Notes under the pieces: generated by a model
What the model was told of the DNA's origin: nothing
Database searches by the model: none
Seen by the model: the letters and a program-made list of their open reading frames with translations, nothing else
Translations under genes and position numbers: made by a program
Source: Monodelphis domestica
Lineage: Eukaryota; Chordata; Mammalia; Didelphimorphia; Didelphidae
DNA length: 64,000 nucleotides
Assembly (NCBI RefSeq): GCF_027887165.1
Contig: NC_077231.1
Coordinates: 126,615,987-126,679,986, forward strand
Reading direction: 5' to 3'
Part shown: one piece after another, positions 1 through 12,845 of the stretch
Layout of the letters: each line of letters starts with the position of its first letter
How positions within the stretch are numbered: position 1 is the stretch's first letter

Positions 1-172
1 CTAAGGTAAGTGCTATTATCATACAATTTTTCAGTTGGTGAAACTGAGGCAAACAAAAATTAAATGGCTTAACCAGGATCACACATTTAGTGAGTATCTA
101 AGGCTCAACTTGAATTTAGGTCTTCCTGATTTCAGGCTCAAAACTCTATCCACTGAACCACTAGTGGCCTCT
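1..172 (-). repeat. CORE-SINE fragment cut by the window edge
   Basis: It has the core motif gaaactgaggcaaac, then the tRNA-side end 'ctctatccactgaaccac'. Strand is given relative to the tRNA-like head, as for all SINEs here. The 3' part lies outside the window. Confidence 0.75.
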
Positions 173-286
173 TAAAAGGGACATGGATAGTGAAGATAGA
201 GGATCTGGGTTCAAATCCCATCTCTGTCATTCACTACCTAAGTGATCTTGGACAAATCATTTCATTTTCCTGGGCCTCAGTTGTTT

Positions 287-1180
<894 letters not shown>

Positions 1181-1250
1181 GTTTCATCTATAAAATGAGA
1201 AAGAGTTAGGTTTGAGCTCTGGTTCTATGATCATTGATCCTATAGCTAGC

Positions 1251-1786
1251 CTAAGCCAATCATGATTTAGGACCAAGACTGTATGTCTGAGGATACAGGC
1301 AGGTAGCCTCTGCCATCTATTAGCTGAAGAATTCTAGACCAGTGTCTGTGTCACTTGAGGAGAAATAAGAGAAGTGGTTACCCATTTGGGCAAATAATAG
1401 CAATTGTTGTTTGCAGGATACAGGATGCAGAGGGGGCAATGTCCCAGGAAGAGATGGTGTACACCCTCGAGAGCATAGCCCCCAGCTACAGTTGTTCCTG
1501 TACATAACTACCCTGGTCTGGTCCTTCATATGTGATTGCTGTACATTCTCACTGTCTTCATTGATGGCATGCTTTTATGGCAGAGTATATTCTATGTTTA
1601 TGGAGGAAATTTTTCTATTGCAACTTGTCTCACTATGTTTTTTCATTAAATGCCTTTGCTTTGAACTAGTGTGTCCTATGACTGACTAGGTAAAGAGCAA
1701 ACACATCAGTGGGGGGCTCATGAACTATTGTTTTAGGTAAACACAGGCCCACAGAGGGTATATAACTTTTTGGGGGAGGGGGATGC

Positions 1787-1818
<32 letters not shown>

Positions 1819-2388
1819 GGGGAAAGGTAAAGGGGGTGCTTTAGCTGTTATACATATTTAAAACCATGACACAAAAATGTTATTTTTCCAGCTTTCAAGC
1901 TTTGCAATTACTAAGCTCTCAGGACACTGGGATCATGGGATAGTTTTCAATAGAATAATTTCATATCTGTATTATAAAACTTGGCAGCTGTGAATTTGTC
2001 ATATATTTAAAATGAGATTTCAAAAGTTTAAATTCTGGCCCAAGTATTGGAGATAATTTGATCAACTACAATTGTTTGGCATATATTCCAAAGTAAGTAA
2101 TGAAATGTTATCTTCAATTTAGACAATCTCCTGTAGGATTAAAGAGAGATACCATTTTCCCCACTACTTACCTAAAGCAATTATGCATTTAATTACTTCT
2201 ATTAAAGCTCAATAGGAATAACCCCAGAAGCAGTTATAATTTAATGATTCATTCATTATATTACAAATCAATTGTAAATAACTTTTCATTTTAAAATTAG
2301 TAAGTAAGCTCCTCATATGTCTCAGGATCTAAAACATCATGAAGAAAGATTTAAAAAAAATTAAAATTCTAGGGATTCAAAGGGCAGC
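1251..2388. other. Unassigned sequence with a (TG)n run
   Basis: The block 1251-1740 ends in an ATTAAA-containing stretch (catTAAATGCC near 1645) and could be LTR-derived, but I cannot name it. A (TG)n run lies at 1790-1816. The AT-rich remainder shows nothing recognisable. Confidence 0.4.
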
Positions 2389-2526
2389 CAGGTATCACAA
2401 TGGTTAGAACACCAAGCCTGGCATTGAAAGTTGAAATCTAACCTCAGATATTTCCTAGTTGTGTGATTGCCTAGTCCTCATTTCTCTTCTGTCGTTATAT
2501 TGATTTAAGATAGAAGGTAAGTTTTT
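2389..2526 (+). repeat. SINE1-type SINE
   Basis: It reads gggcagccaggtatcacaat, then the degenerate middle 'cctcagatatttcctagttg', and ends in the tail 'ttaagatagaaggtaag'. It is moderately diverged. Confidence 0.75.
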
Positions 2527-2689
2527 GTGTGTGTGTGTTTTTTTAATGCCGGGGATATGAAAATATAAGCCCTAGAGGAGCTTATAATCTCAATCTGACA
2601 GATCTATACAAATAAGCATACGATAAAGTAGAATGTCATAGGGCAAAAGAGAGATCAAGACAAAGGACCTAAGGAAAATGGAGACTTAG

Positions 2690-3984
2690 ATTTTCCTGAT
2701 AGAATTTCAGAGTTGGAAGGGGTCTCAGTGGCCACCTAGTCTAAATTTTCTCTATCCTTATCCTCTACTTTCTCTTAAAAAATTCCCCATTATATGTACC
2801 CTATTCATAGATTCACCTCAGGTGCAAGGGACCAGTAAGATACACAATTTCCTTAAAAACAATACTTAATTACCCAAAGTAAAAGCAAGTCACAAGGTGG
2901 TAAAAGCAGTCCACAGAAAGATAAAAGAAGTCTAAAAGGAATTTAAAGCAGCCCAGGTCCCAGCAGTCCAAAGGATCTCTCCCCTCCAGAGTTCTAGAGA
3001 TTATAAAGTCTTTGCCCCAAGGGACTGTAGTCCTTACCAAATAGCCTTACAATTAATCACATCAAAGCCCAAAGGCTTCTACTCTCCCATTTCTGCAGCA
3101 AAGTACAAACATTAACAAAAGACTAGGGAGAAGCCACCCCTCCATCCCCTCCCCTTGCTCACTGCCCAGCTCTCACTGCTTCTGACCCACATCCTCTAAA
3201 ACTGGGGCTACTTGCCTTTCTGCTGTGTAATTTGCTGTCAGGCGATGACATCTGGCAACATTAAGGTAATGGGGAAAGAAGTGACACTCACCTGGGGCAG
3301 GAGCTCTCATAGCCCTCACAGTAGTTCCCAGCAATAAGATGGTGATGTTGGCAATAACATCCTGCCCTCATCACTGAGCAGGCTGCTAAGAGAGGACCAA
3401 AACACCACTTCCCTGCATTCTCCCCAGTTCTCCTCCCCCCCCCCCAAAAAAAAAAGTTCATTACATTAGATTCCATATCTGTATAATGGACCACTCAGTC
3501 TTTAAGGAAATCATCTCCAATAACCCCTAGGCAAAAAGAATTTTACAAGACAGTCAGAGAAGTTCACCAAAAGAAAAACAGACCAATAGCCCATAGGAAG
3601 ATAAAAGCCATAAACAAGAAAAACTAGAGGTCAGCCTGGAGATCTGAAGCCTCAGGAGCTCCCCTCCCAGTCCTAAAGCTCCTTTCATCTACTCTTTGCC
3701 CCGAAGGTCTCACATCTGGGTCCTAGAGTGACCAGTTGGAGTAGAGTTGACTAAAGCTTCCCCAGTTTCACTTGGGTCCTAGCCCACAAATACATTATCC
3801 AACCTTCCCTTAAGGACCCATTCCACTTTGCAATTGGACTAATTAGAAAGTTTTCCATTTCAGTAAGCACTAAATTTGCCTCCTTGAAACGTTTAACCAT
3901 TGTTTCTAGTTCAGCCCTCAACGACTATACAGAAGTCAAAATTCTATAGGAGAGTTGAAGATGCCTGTAACATCTGCTCTGAGC
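2690..3984. other. Old SINE fragment then possible LTR-derived sequence
   Basis: 2697-2750 has 'agagttggaaggggtctcag', typical of THER/MIR-class relics. 2810-3900 is GC-richer, contains two loosely similar blocks (about 2850-3000 and 3520-3700, both with 'agataaaag' and 'cagtcc' motifs) and may be an LTR on the minus strand. It has no coding potential and no clear ends, so this is a weak call. Confidence 0.3.
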
Positions 3985-4475
3985 ATATTTAATTTAAAAA
4001 ATTTTAATAACAAATTTCCACATAAGTTTTTCAAAGTCATATGATTCATATTATCTCCCTCTCTTCTTCCCTCCCCCCTCTAGAGATGACAAGCAATTAA
4101 TTCATTCTTGGTTATACATGCATTATTGTTATACAAAACATTTTATTATTCATTTTTGTAAGTGAACAATCTTATAGAACCCAAAACCCAAATCATATAA
4201 AAATAAACAAGTCATAAATCATTTATTTTCACCTTCTACTCCAATACTTCTTTTTCTGGAGGTGGATAGCATTCTTTTTCCCAAGTCTCTCAGAATTGTC
4301 CTGGATCACATTATTGCTTTTAGTAGCAAAGTCTATCACATTTGATCGTTCCACAATATTGTTGCTACTGTGTGTTCTCTTGGCTCTGCTTATTTCACTC
4401 TACATCAGTTCACACAGGTCATTTCAGCTCTTTCTAAAATCATCCTGTTCATCATTCCTTATATGAGCATAATAT
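3985..4475 (-). mobile_element. 5'-truncated L1 3' end
   Basis: The block 'tctgcttatttcactctacatcagttc' region (4385-4415) and the following 'catcctgttcatcattcc' match the same positions of the long L1 at 39.5-39.6 kb. This is the 3'-UTR/ORF2-end part of a LINE-1 in reverse orientation. Confidence 0.75.
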
Positions 4476-4484
4476 TTTTCTATG

Positions 4485-4680
4485 TTAAGCAACCCAGGTC
4501 ATTCAAATGATCTTTCTATGATATAAACTCAGATTCTTCATTATTCTGGTTGCTCTCCTCTGGATATTTTCCAGTTCATCATTATCCTTTTTAAAATGTC
4601 TTGCCCCAAATCTCCTGAAGCAGGTCATACCGAACTGTGCCTTGAAAAATAGGTTACCCTCATTAGCAATCAAAGCTTAT
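4485..4680 (-). mobile_element. L3/CR1 LINE fragment
   Basis: Its reverse complement gives the L3/CR1 3' signature: 'aaaatatccagaggagagca', then 'accagaataatgaagaatct'. It is an ancient, diverged relic. Confidence 0.75.
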
Positions 4681-4683
4681 AGC

Positions 4684-4905
4684 CAATAATAACAATAGCT
4701 AGCATTTATATAAAACCTTAAGGTTTGTAAAACACTTAACAAATATAATCTCATTATATCTTCATAAAGACCATGAAGGGAGGTACTATTTTTATCCCAG
4801 TTTTACAAATGAGCAAACTAAGACCAAGAGAGATTAAATGACTTGCCCAGAATAAAATAGCTAGGAAGTCTTCTGAGTCTAGATTTGAACTCAGCTACCT
4901 AATAT
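4684..4905 (-). repeat. MAR1-type CORE-SINE
   Basis: The MAR1 sequence order is seen: aatagctagcatttatata, then 'cccagttttacaaatgagc', then 'gatttgaactcagctacc'. Confidence 0.85.
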
Positions 4906-5895
4906 ATAACAATTAAGGAAAGAATAGAATACAATAAACCACAGACAAAACACTACTGCTAAATCCCTTGAATTACTTGGGGAGCCATTAAAAGAGAGTC
5001 GGGATACTTTTCTGGGGGAGACCTAAAGTCATTAATTAAACAATTAGCAAGGGGTTCAGGGACTTTTTGTCACTTTTCCCCCCTGGAGTCCCAGAATTTA
5101 AACTTGTAGTACATCCCACTTCCACGGTAAATTTGTTGGCATATTGTAAAACTATCTTTCTCTAAAGTCCTACTCAATTGACTTATCTTTGGGTAGAGTG
5201 GAGAAAAGTGCCCCTGGACTCTCAGAAACTATGTCAGCAGAGCACAAGCTATCTGTGTTCCTAGAAAGTGTACCTATATTACCCCATTATATGTGCTCTT
5301 TAAAGTTTTGGAGAAAAAAAAAGAAAACTATTTATTTAAAGCACTGAAATATTTTCATCTGCTTCTAAGCTTTTTCAAACTAGAGAGGTTTTGTTTCTAG
5401 TAGGCATGCAGTATTTACTATTTATATAAAGACTTTTATTACTTAATTTAACAAGAATGTTCTCTATCCTTCTATCTTTTGGATGTCAACTTTGTTTGAT
5501 ATTTAAATATCTAGTTCTGCCCTTGGGAATAATGAAACATTTGTTCTGTAAGATAGTTGGGTAGTTAGATTTTGGGGAGGCGAATGCTATCTCTTGGGAG
5601 CTAAAAATCTTATCAGTTACTGTGACTTGTACTTGGGAAATTGCAAGTAAGGTTTAATAAAACAAAAATGTTGAGATTATAGATAGAGGACAGCATTGCT
5701 TACAGTATGATACATAAAATGCAAGTTGCCCTTTATGGGTATTGAAATGTCCAAATGGACACTGTGTTCTGACAGTGAGTCTATTACAGAGATTACTCTG
5801 TCTTCTCATGTATAAGATCAAGTGGGATGACTGAAGATCTTTCTCTATTTCTTTGATTATGTATTATACCTGAATTTGTATACCTGAGTACTCGG
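4906..5895. other. No recognisable feature
   Basis: AT-rich sequence without long open frames; I see no repeat family or exon in it. Confidence 0.5.
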
Positions 5896-6150
5896 CAGGA
5901 GAATGATTTATCAAGATGCCATAGTTCAGAATAACTTCACTTTAACAGAAGTCATAAACATGGAGATCCATTGGCTGGCTGAATGAGCAGCATCACTGGG
6001 CAGAATGGTATCACCATCCATGAAGGGATTCAAGCTTTGGAGGCCTTTAAGCAGTGACTTAATGGCCATTTGTTGGAGGAAGTTAAAAAAGGAGATTGTA
6101 GTTCAGATATGAGTGGGGCCAAAAGACTTGTGAGGTCCCCATTAACTCTG
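5896..6150 (+). mobile_element. L3/CR1 LINE 3' end
   Basis: 'ggcctttaagcagtgactta' followed by 'atggccatttgttgg' and 'gaggtccccattaactct' matches the L3/CR1 3' end (sequence ending in 'gaggtcccttccaactct' in the consensus I recall). Confidence 0.7.
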
Positions 6151-7330
6151 TTAAAGGATAATAAATTTAATCCTATGCATGTAAAAAATTAATGTAAAAT
6201 ATGAGTTAATCAGAAAATTTTAAATTAATTTTTGTACATTCTGCTAGTAACAACAGAGAGCTTATTCCAAGTCATAATCCCTTTGTTATGTTTCAGAATG
6301 GAATAATGGCCTTTAACCAGGATAAATCCTAGTTTGGTGAATTTCAGTTCTGCACTATTGACAGAGGATGGCAAAGTACTGGATGAACCAATGCCATAGT
6401 CATATGATCCTGGAGATGATGAGATGATTATCTAAAAGTAGAGAGTATTAGTCACAATGAAGAGTAAAGAGGCCCTACACTTAGGGTAGCTTCCTAAGAG
6501 AGTAAAAAGCCAGTAGAGATAAGCAAAAAAAGAGGAACTGGTGGTTACTGGGAGGAAGGGAAGAGGAAGGAAGAAGGGGAAAAATAAGGAAAACTAAAAC
6601 ACAGAAATGTATTTGATTTTTTATGGAGAAAAGCATAAAAGGAGAGATCAAGTCAGGAAATTTATGCTGGAAACAGAGATTCATAAATCATAGTATTCAT
6701 AAAATGACCATTGAGAAGGACTTCATGGGCTCCAATCCAATTCTTTTCCAAAGGGGCAAATATGGGAAATTACTAACATATGTCACAAAGCAAGTTGGTG
6801 GCAGAACCAAGTCTACTTGATTTTTACCATGTCCAGAGGTCTTTCCACTGAGCTGTTACAAACTGTCTCTTCTATTACAATAAAAGTTTCTCACGCCTAT
6901 TTAGGGAAATGGGACAAACAAAGCAAAAGATTACAAAGGCACAAGCAGGAGACCAGTCCTGGAAAGAGAGGTCAAAGACCCAAGGTAAATAGAGCTAAGT
7001 TGCATGAGCAAATGTCTGACTTAAAAGCAAACATAATATTTGGAAAATCAGGTAGGACCAGATTAACAATTAGAATGCTTCTCTGTGAGCATGTGCAGTG
7101 AGCTAAGAGTGTGTGTATGCAAGAGAATTTTTAAAGTATGTTTTAAAGGTAGGGGAGAGAAATTTCTGTGGCTGCAAAAACCACTGCTGTATTTTGAACC
7201 TTGGGCTGTGCTCTGAAACATAGGACCAACAGAGATGGTATGGAAGATAATTTACTAGCATCTTGAGAACAGAGAAAAGTTTAGATCCAATATTAGGGAG
7301 GAGAGGTCTCAAATCCGTCCTTCTGCCAGT
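6151..7330. other. Mostly unassigned; one THER/MIR-like fragment
   Basis: 6640-6850 has the pattern of a diverged THER/MIR-class SINE (accattgagaaggacttcat, then 'ggtggcagaaccaagtc', then 'tctttccactgagctg'). The rest is unassigned. The short frames here do not resemble any protein family I know. Confidence 0.4.
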
Positions 7331-7500
7331 CTTTCTTGCTCCTCTCTATCCTCATTGCCAATATCTTCTTTCTGAAATGACCTCCAATTTACCCTATTTG
7401 CATCTTATAGGTATATTGTCATCTGCATGTTGTTTCCTCCTTTAAAATGCACTGATCTATAGTGAGAACTTAATAAATATTTCTTGACTCTATTATAATG
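7331..7500 (+). mobile_element. L2 LINE 3' end, short fragment
   Basis: It ends in gagaacttaataaatatttcttgact in diverged form, the typical L2 terminus (…cttaataaatgtttgttgac). Confidence 0.6.
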
Positions 7501-7667
7501 AGAGCATAGCCTAGAAGAGCTTATTGGAGAATATAAAAGAAAAAGCAAGATGTTCTTTAGAAACAATGGAAAATTCATTAAATGACATCATAATATTATA
7601 TATGAGTGGGGAACACTCAATATGGGACTCAATTGGGCTTGGGGGATTTTTGTAATTTATTTGTTGA

Positions 7668-7862
7668 TAGGATCACAGAAACTCATATAAGAAGAAACCT
7701 CAGAGACCATCTAGTCCAACCTATACTTAAAAGTCAATCCCTTTTAAATTTGGCCTCAGATACTTCCTAACTGTGTCATCCTGGGCAAGTCACTTAACCA
7801 CCATTACTTAGTCCTTACCACTCTTAAAATCCATACACAGTAAACACAGTAAATATTCTACA
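7668..7862. repeat. THER fragment followed by a SINE1 fragment
   Basis: 7668-7738 has 'gagaccatctagtccaacct' (THER/MIR class). 7745-7862 reads 'ggcctcagatacttcctaac', then 'cctgggcaagtcacttaacc', a SINE1 on the + strand. Confidence 0.75.
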
Positions 7863-7937
7863 ATGGTAGATAAGGGTTAAAAAAATTAATCCCTTCTACA
7901 ACATACTTGCAAAGGTAATTCAACTGTTATCTGAAGA

Positions 7938-7984
7938 TTGAGGAGGGAGGGGGAGAGAGAGAGAGGGAGAGGGGTGAGGGAGGA

Positions 7985-8056
<72 letters not shown>

Positions 8057-8240
8057 AGGGAGGGAGGGAGGGAGGGAGGGAGACAGAGAGAGAAGGGGGA
8101 AGGAAGGAGGGAGACAGAGAGAGGGGGATGGTGACAGAGAGGGAGGAGGAAGGGAGATGAAAAGAAACAGCAGAAAGAGAGACAGAAATAGAGACATGGA
8201 CAGAAACAGGCAGAGAGGCACAGAGAAAGGATTGAGAGAA
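7938..8240 (+). repeat. Purine-rich GA satellite, about 300 bp
   Basis: (GA)n with GGGA and GACAGA variants. The long Arg/Glu and Ser/Leu frames over it are composition artefacts. Confidence 0.95.
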
Positions 8241-8779
8241 AGTTATATTAGATTGATTTGATAGAGGAGCAGCTGCTCCAATAGAGTTTATCATTCTTAT
8301 TCTCAGTGAGAAAACCATAAATAGTTCCCTGTTTCCTATCTGCATGACATTATAAGTCATTCCTACACTACTTAGGGAGGTAACCCTCAATGGCTGCCAA
8401 ACAAAGGCCCACACCCTATATTCTCATCAAGTTGACTTGGGAATTCAACAAATTGATCCTGGACTTCTACTTAAATATGATTAAACTTGCTTTTATACAC
8501 CACGTTGTTCTCATGTTTTCTCAGAATTGTTTGCTTTCATTTTTGCATTAGGTAGAAATATTCAGAAAGCTATCATAGTATTAATATTACCATTTGTTGG
8601 ATAGCTTTTGAAACCCAGGGGGCTAACAGATTCTTTTAAATGGAAAAGCTATTTGTTTTTTTAAAAACACAGCCAGTGAATTTAGAAATTTCTTGACTTG
8701 AGCTAAGACCTAGGAATAAAGCCCAATCCTGAGCTAAATTTAAAGATTATGAGATCACTCCTGGCACTTAGAAATAATA
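8241..8779. other. No recognisable feature
   Basis: Unassigned AT-rich sequence between the GA satellite and an old L1. Confidence 0.45.
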
Positions 8780-10700
8780 TTTAAGGCATTAAAGCAATGC
8801 AGGAATATATGGGAGCTTGATTTTTTAAAAAAATAATTGGCCTTCTTGGGGTATAAACCTCTGGATTAAAGGAAATGGACATTTTCATCATGTTCTTAGC
8901 ATAATTCCAAGTAGTTTTCCATAATGAGCAAACCAATTCATACTCCATGGGTAATGCATTAGTCTTCCTGACTTTGTGCAACATTCATCACAACACATCA
9001 ACATTGACTATTTTCATCGCTTATCATTTTTATCAATTTGGTGAAGAAAAACTTCAGAGTTGTTTTGATTTGGATTTCTCTAATTTTTAGTTGTGTGAAA
9101 CTTTCATATGGTTAGTAAACCCACACAATATTAATCTCTTGTTCATTTTCAGAGTATTTTGGTATTAATTTTGTATGTGTGTGGGGGAGGTTAATTTGTT
9201 AGTTTTCTAGTTGATTGTTTAAAATTACATGCTCAATTTGTTAAATTGTTCTTTTTCTTTTCTGTTGATGAAAGGAATTAAAGATATGAGCTTTCCTCCC
9301 AAAACTGCTTTTTCCATATCACCAAAAAATAGTGTCATGTAATCTTACTGTTCTCATGATCTTTAATGAAGTTATCTGCTTCTGTTTTGTTATTTCTATG
9401 GCATTATTTAACAGGTCCATTATATAGGATTAATATTTACTCACCAATTAATTTTGATTATTTCTTTATCAATTCTTTATTGTACATACTTGTATTGAAC
9501 TGTAGTCCATGAAAGATGTTTATCATTTCTTCTTTCTGCATTTTATGAGGATTTTAATGCCCTAATATATGGTCAATTTTTAAAAATGTCCCATGCATAG
9601 CTATATGAAATAGGCATACTCTTTTCTGTTATGATTCAATAATTATCAGAGACCCATTATACATAACTACTTAAAATTTCTAATCAGTACCTTAATTTCT
9701 TTTTAATTTTTTAGAGGGTACTGGATTTGTCTAGATTTGAAATGGGTACATTGAGATTCCTAAGTATTATGGTTTGATTGACTACTTCTCTCTCTAATGC
9801 ATTTAAGTTTTTCTTTAATTATTTAGGTGCTATGCCACTTAGTCTCTCTATATATATATATTGTTGTTATACATATTATTGATAATAATTAATCATCTGT
9901 TGTTATTCAGTCATTTCTCATTTTTGCCCAACACTTCATTACACCATTTGGGATTTTCTTGGAAGAAATATTATAGTGGTTTGCCATTTCCTTTTCCAGC
10001 TCATTTTACAGATAGAAAAACTGAGGCAAATGACATTAAATAACTTCCAAAGTCACACCACTAAGTGTTTGAGGCTAGATTTGAATTCAGAAAGACAGGT
10101 CTTCCTGGCTCCAGGCCTGGCACTCTAATCACTATGCCACCTAGATGCCATCACCTAGGATACCTTTAGGCAAAAATCAATTCCTTTATTTAATCCTATG
10201 TAAATTTTTGTTATAAGCACAGTTTTTGTAACTAATATATTGCTGGATGATAGTTTCTCCTCTTTCCTTCTTCCTTTCTTTTCCTTTTTCCTCCTTTTTC
10301 CTTCTCTCTATTCCTCCTTCTCTTCTGGTTATGGCTTTTATGCTACCCAATACTCCTTACATTTTCTCTGGATCTTTTCCCAGTTCACACATTATTAATA
10401 TGATATATCTTACATTGTGCCCCCCTATTTTTTCAGTCTTTCAACTTATAAAAAATATTTCTTGTTCTCTCATGAAGTCATTGATTATATTTCATACAGT
10501 CTAGTTTTGAAAGTTGGTTGGGAAAAGTTTTATAATTCTGTGTTAAGCTGTTAGTTGTCTTTTCTAGTCTTTACTCCATAGCTGTCATTTGTTTGAGAAT
10601 ATTTTAGAGTCATTCTCATCTTTGAGATGTGTGTCTTCAGCCTTCCTGTCACCACAATGACTTTTAAAGGTGGGTTTTTTTCTTCCTTTTTCTCATTCTT
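8780..10700 (-). mobile_element. Old L1 fragment, minus strand, interrupted by a SINE
   Basis: 8830-9130 matches the L1 ORF2 C-terminal region read backward ('tggggtataaacctctggat', then 'ttgatttggatttctctaat'). It continues through about 10.7 kb with the A/T-rich ORF2 character, broken at 9897-10150 by an RTE-type SINE. No frame survives. It is considerably more diverged than the L1 at 39 kb. Confidence 0.65.
9897..10150 (-). repeat. RTE-tailed CORE-SINE inserted in L1
   Basis: It reads 'gttattcagtcatttctcat', then 'gtggtttgccatttcctttt', then 'actgaggcaaatgacatta', and ends 'ctatgccacctagatgcc'. This is the tail-to-head order of the RTE-type SINE in reverse. Confidence 0.88.
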
Positions 10701-10984
10701 CTAGTTTTTAACTACCCAAACTGGGACTTTAGGTTAGGGTCAGGCTTTAAGATTTTCTGGAAAGAATGTCTGGTCACTGCTTAAACCTTTTGGCATTCTT
10801 TTGAGTCTTGTTGCTTCTTTCGCCAGGCATTGAATATTATCTTCTTCAAGGATCTTAAAAACAGGTTGGGAAAATGAAAGCTTAGGACACTCCCAAAGAA
10901 GTATGACCCAGGGCAAAGCCTGATTGCTGCTTTCCTGGTTTGAGCTTTTCAAGCACCTGTCCTGAATTTGGGTCTGAGCAGCAA

Positions 10985-11185
10985 AACTGCGGGCTTTCAC
11001 TCATCTCTACCTCTAAGAATCCTTCATTTCCTTCACTACCCAGCTCAGTCATCACTTTCTACCTCCAAACTTTCCTGATTTTTGTTCCTTTGGCCCTCAA
11101 CTGCTTGTGTCCTCTTTGCTTAAATTCACTGTATTTAAATTATAATTAGTTATATTATTCATATATGCCTACTATCACTTGGAAA
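10985..11185 (+). mobile_element. L2 LINE fragment
   Basis: 'ctacctctaagaatccttca' followed by 'ctcagtcatcactttctacc' matches the L2 3' region (…cttagaatccctagcttcct…). Confidence 0.65.
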
Positions 11186-11276
11186 GGAATACAAGAATTT
11201 TAAGAACAAGGAATATCACAATACTTGTTTTTTTTGTAGTGAACATAATGGGTATTAGAATAAATGCTTGTTTGTA

Positions 11277-11379
11277 GAAAAAGAGAGAAAGAGACAGAGA
11301 CAGGAAGAGAGAGAGACAGAGACAGAAAGGGAGAGAGACAGAGATGAAAAGAGAGAAAGAGAGAGAGACAGAGACAGAA

Positions 11380-11412
<33 letters not shown>

Positions 11413-11432
11413 CAGAAAGAGAGAAAGAGAGA
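11277..11432 (+). repeat. (GAGACA)n-like purine satellite
   Basis: Repeated agagacagagacag units of varied length. It yields spurious Ser/Leu-rich frames on the minus strand. Confidence 0.93.
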
Positions 11433-12523
11433 TAGTGAGTTCCAATAGACTAATGCTAAGCCCAACCACAGTTAGCTGAAAGGCTCTGCAGTTTCAGAAT
11501 GATTGAACTATAGACTCCTCCTTGGTCTGAGCCTCCTGCCTTGAACACTTAATTAAAAACTTCCCATTGGTATGGACCCTGGATCTGAGAACTTGTTCTC
11601 CTCCAGTAGTCAGAGACACACAGTTGCTACTCGCTTGATCCTGCTCCTTGTCTAGTACACAGGCTCAGGTCCACATCTGCCCCTGGCCCTGGCCCACTAC
11701 CCCTTATAAGAAGGTCCTCTCCTTAGTCCACTTTGTATCTGCAACTCAGTTCTGGGATATGAGTAATATTGTTTCTGGCATTCTGCACTGCATTAGGTCC
11801 CTCTGTGCTGGATCTGGGAACTTTTCTTGCATTAGAAGACATTTTCAGTTTAGTCTCTGTGTTGGAAAGATCCATGCAGTTCCCTGCTGGCTAGATTTTG
11901 TTCTATGTCTGCATATCTCTTCTTTGTATGCCTAACTGGGCTGGGGGGAAAAAATGTGATTTTAACTTTGGTTCCCTGATCAGGACTCAGAGAGGAGCTT
12001 GGCTGGATTGCTTACTCTTACTCTACCACATTATAATCTCTCTAAGATTATAATTTTTGAGGGCTTCAGGTAGCAAAAGGCAGTCATTCTTCTTGTTCCC
12101 TACTCACAGATGAGAAGATAGCTAGGGCCAAATGACGTGTCCAGACTCTGAATGCCAGTTTCCCTGTCCCTTTTTTCTAAGGCCCAGGGAGCCCAGTGGG
12201 GCTGATGCCAAGAAGCAAGGGCTGCTATTTCCCACATCCTACCCCTGCTGAGGTCTGAGGGATGGACATTTTTTAAGACCTTTGAGGGGGGAAATGTTCA
12301 CCTGATTTGCCTATTAAGGAGGGACTAGTCCAAAGTTTTTATCTGTGTTAAGCAGGACGACGATTTCTTTTTTCCATGGGAGAAGGCTGAGTTCAGGAAG
12401 AAAAAACAATTCTGTCACTACATCCAGTTGTGTAATTCACAAGCCTTTTTCTATGAAACCAGTCCCCTAACCTTGTGGCTCAATACTTCTGCTGTTCTCT
12501 TGATTCTTCCATTTATATAAAAT
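11433..12523. other. Possible L1 5' region, then unassigned
   Basis: 11433-12045 ends in 'cttactctaccacattataatctct', resembling the reverse complement of an L1 5' end, like 'attctaccatcttatctctc' at 47.36 kb. It may be the 5' part of the old minus-strand L1. 12046-12523 is unassigned. Confidence 0.35.
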
Positions 12524-12529
12524 GAAGTT

Positions 12530-12784
12530 TTATATAAAATAACAGTTACTAAGTACTTACTATGTGCCAAACACTCACTTTTAAAAAGCATCTCATTTGA
12601 TCCTTATAACAATCCTCAGAGGAGATGCTATCATAATCATCATTTTATAGTTCAGGAAATTGAGGCAGATAGAGATTAAGTGGCTTGCTTAAGCACATAG
12701 CTAGCTCCCATAGCTAGGAAGTATATGAAGTCAAATTTGAATTCAGCCCATCCTAACTCCCAGCCTAGGACACCACCTAGATGG
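12530..12784 (-). repeat. MAR1-type CORE-SINE
   Basis: 'aagtacttactatgtgccaa', then 'cattttatagttcaggaaat', then 'ggacaccacctagatgg'. It is nearly complete. Confidence 0.85.
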
Positions 12785-12845
12785 CTATGAAAGAAATCTG
12801 GCAGCTTCTGGACTATATGATTAATCTGAATTCATGGAGATATTT

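Noticed and set aside
7886-8414. Open frames up to 164 codons over the GA tract
   Set aside because: Low-complexity Ser/Leu/Pro or Arg/Glu translation of a purine satellite; no domain or splice context.
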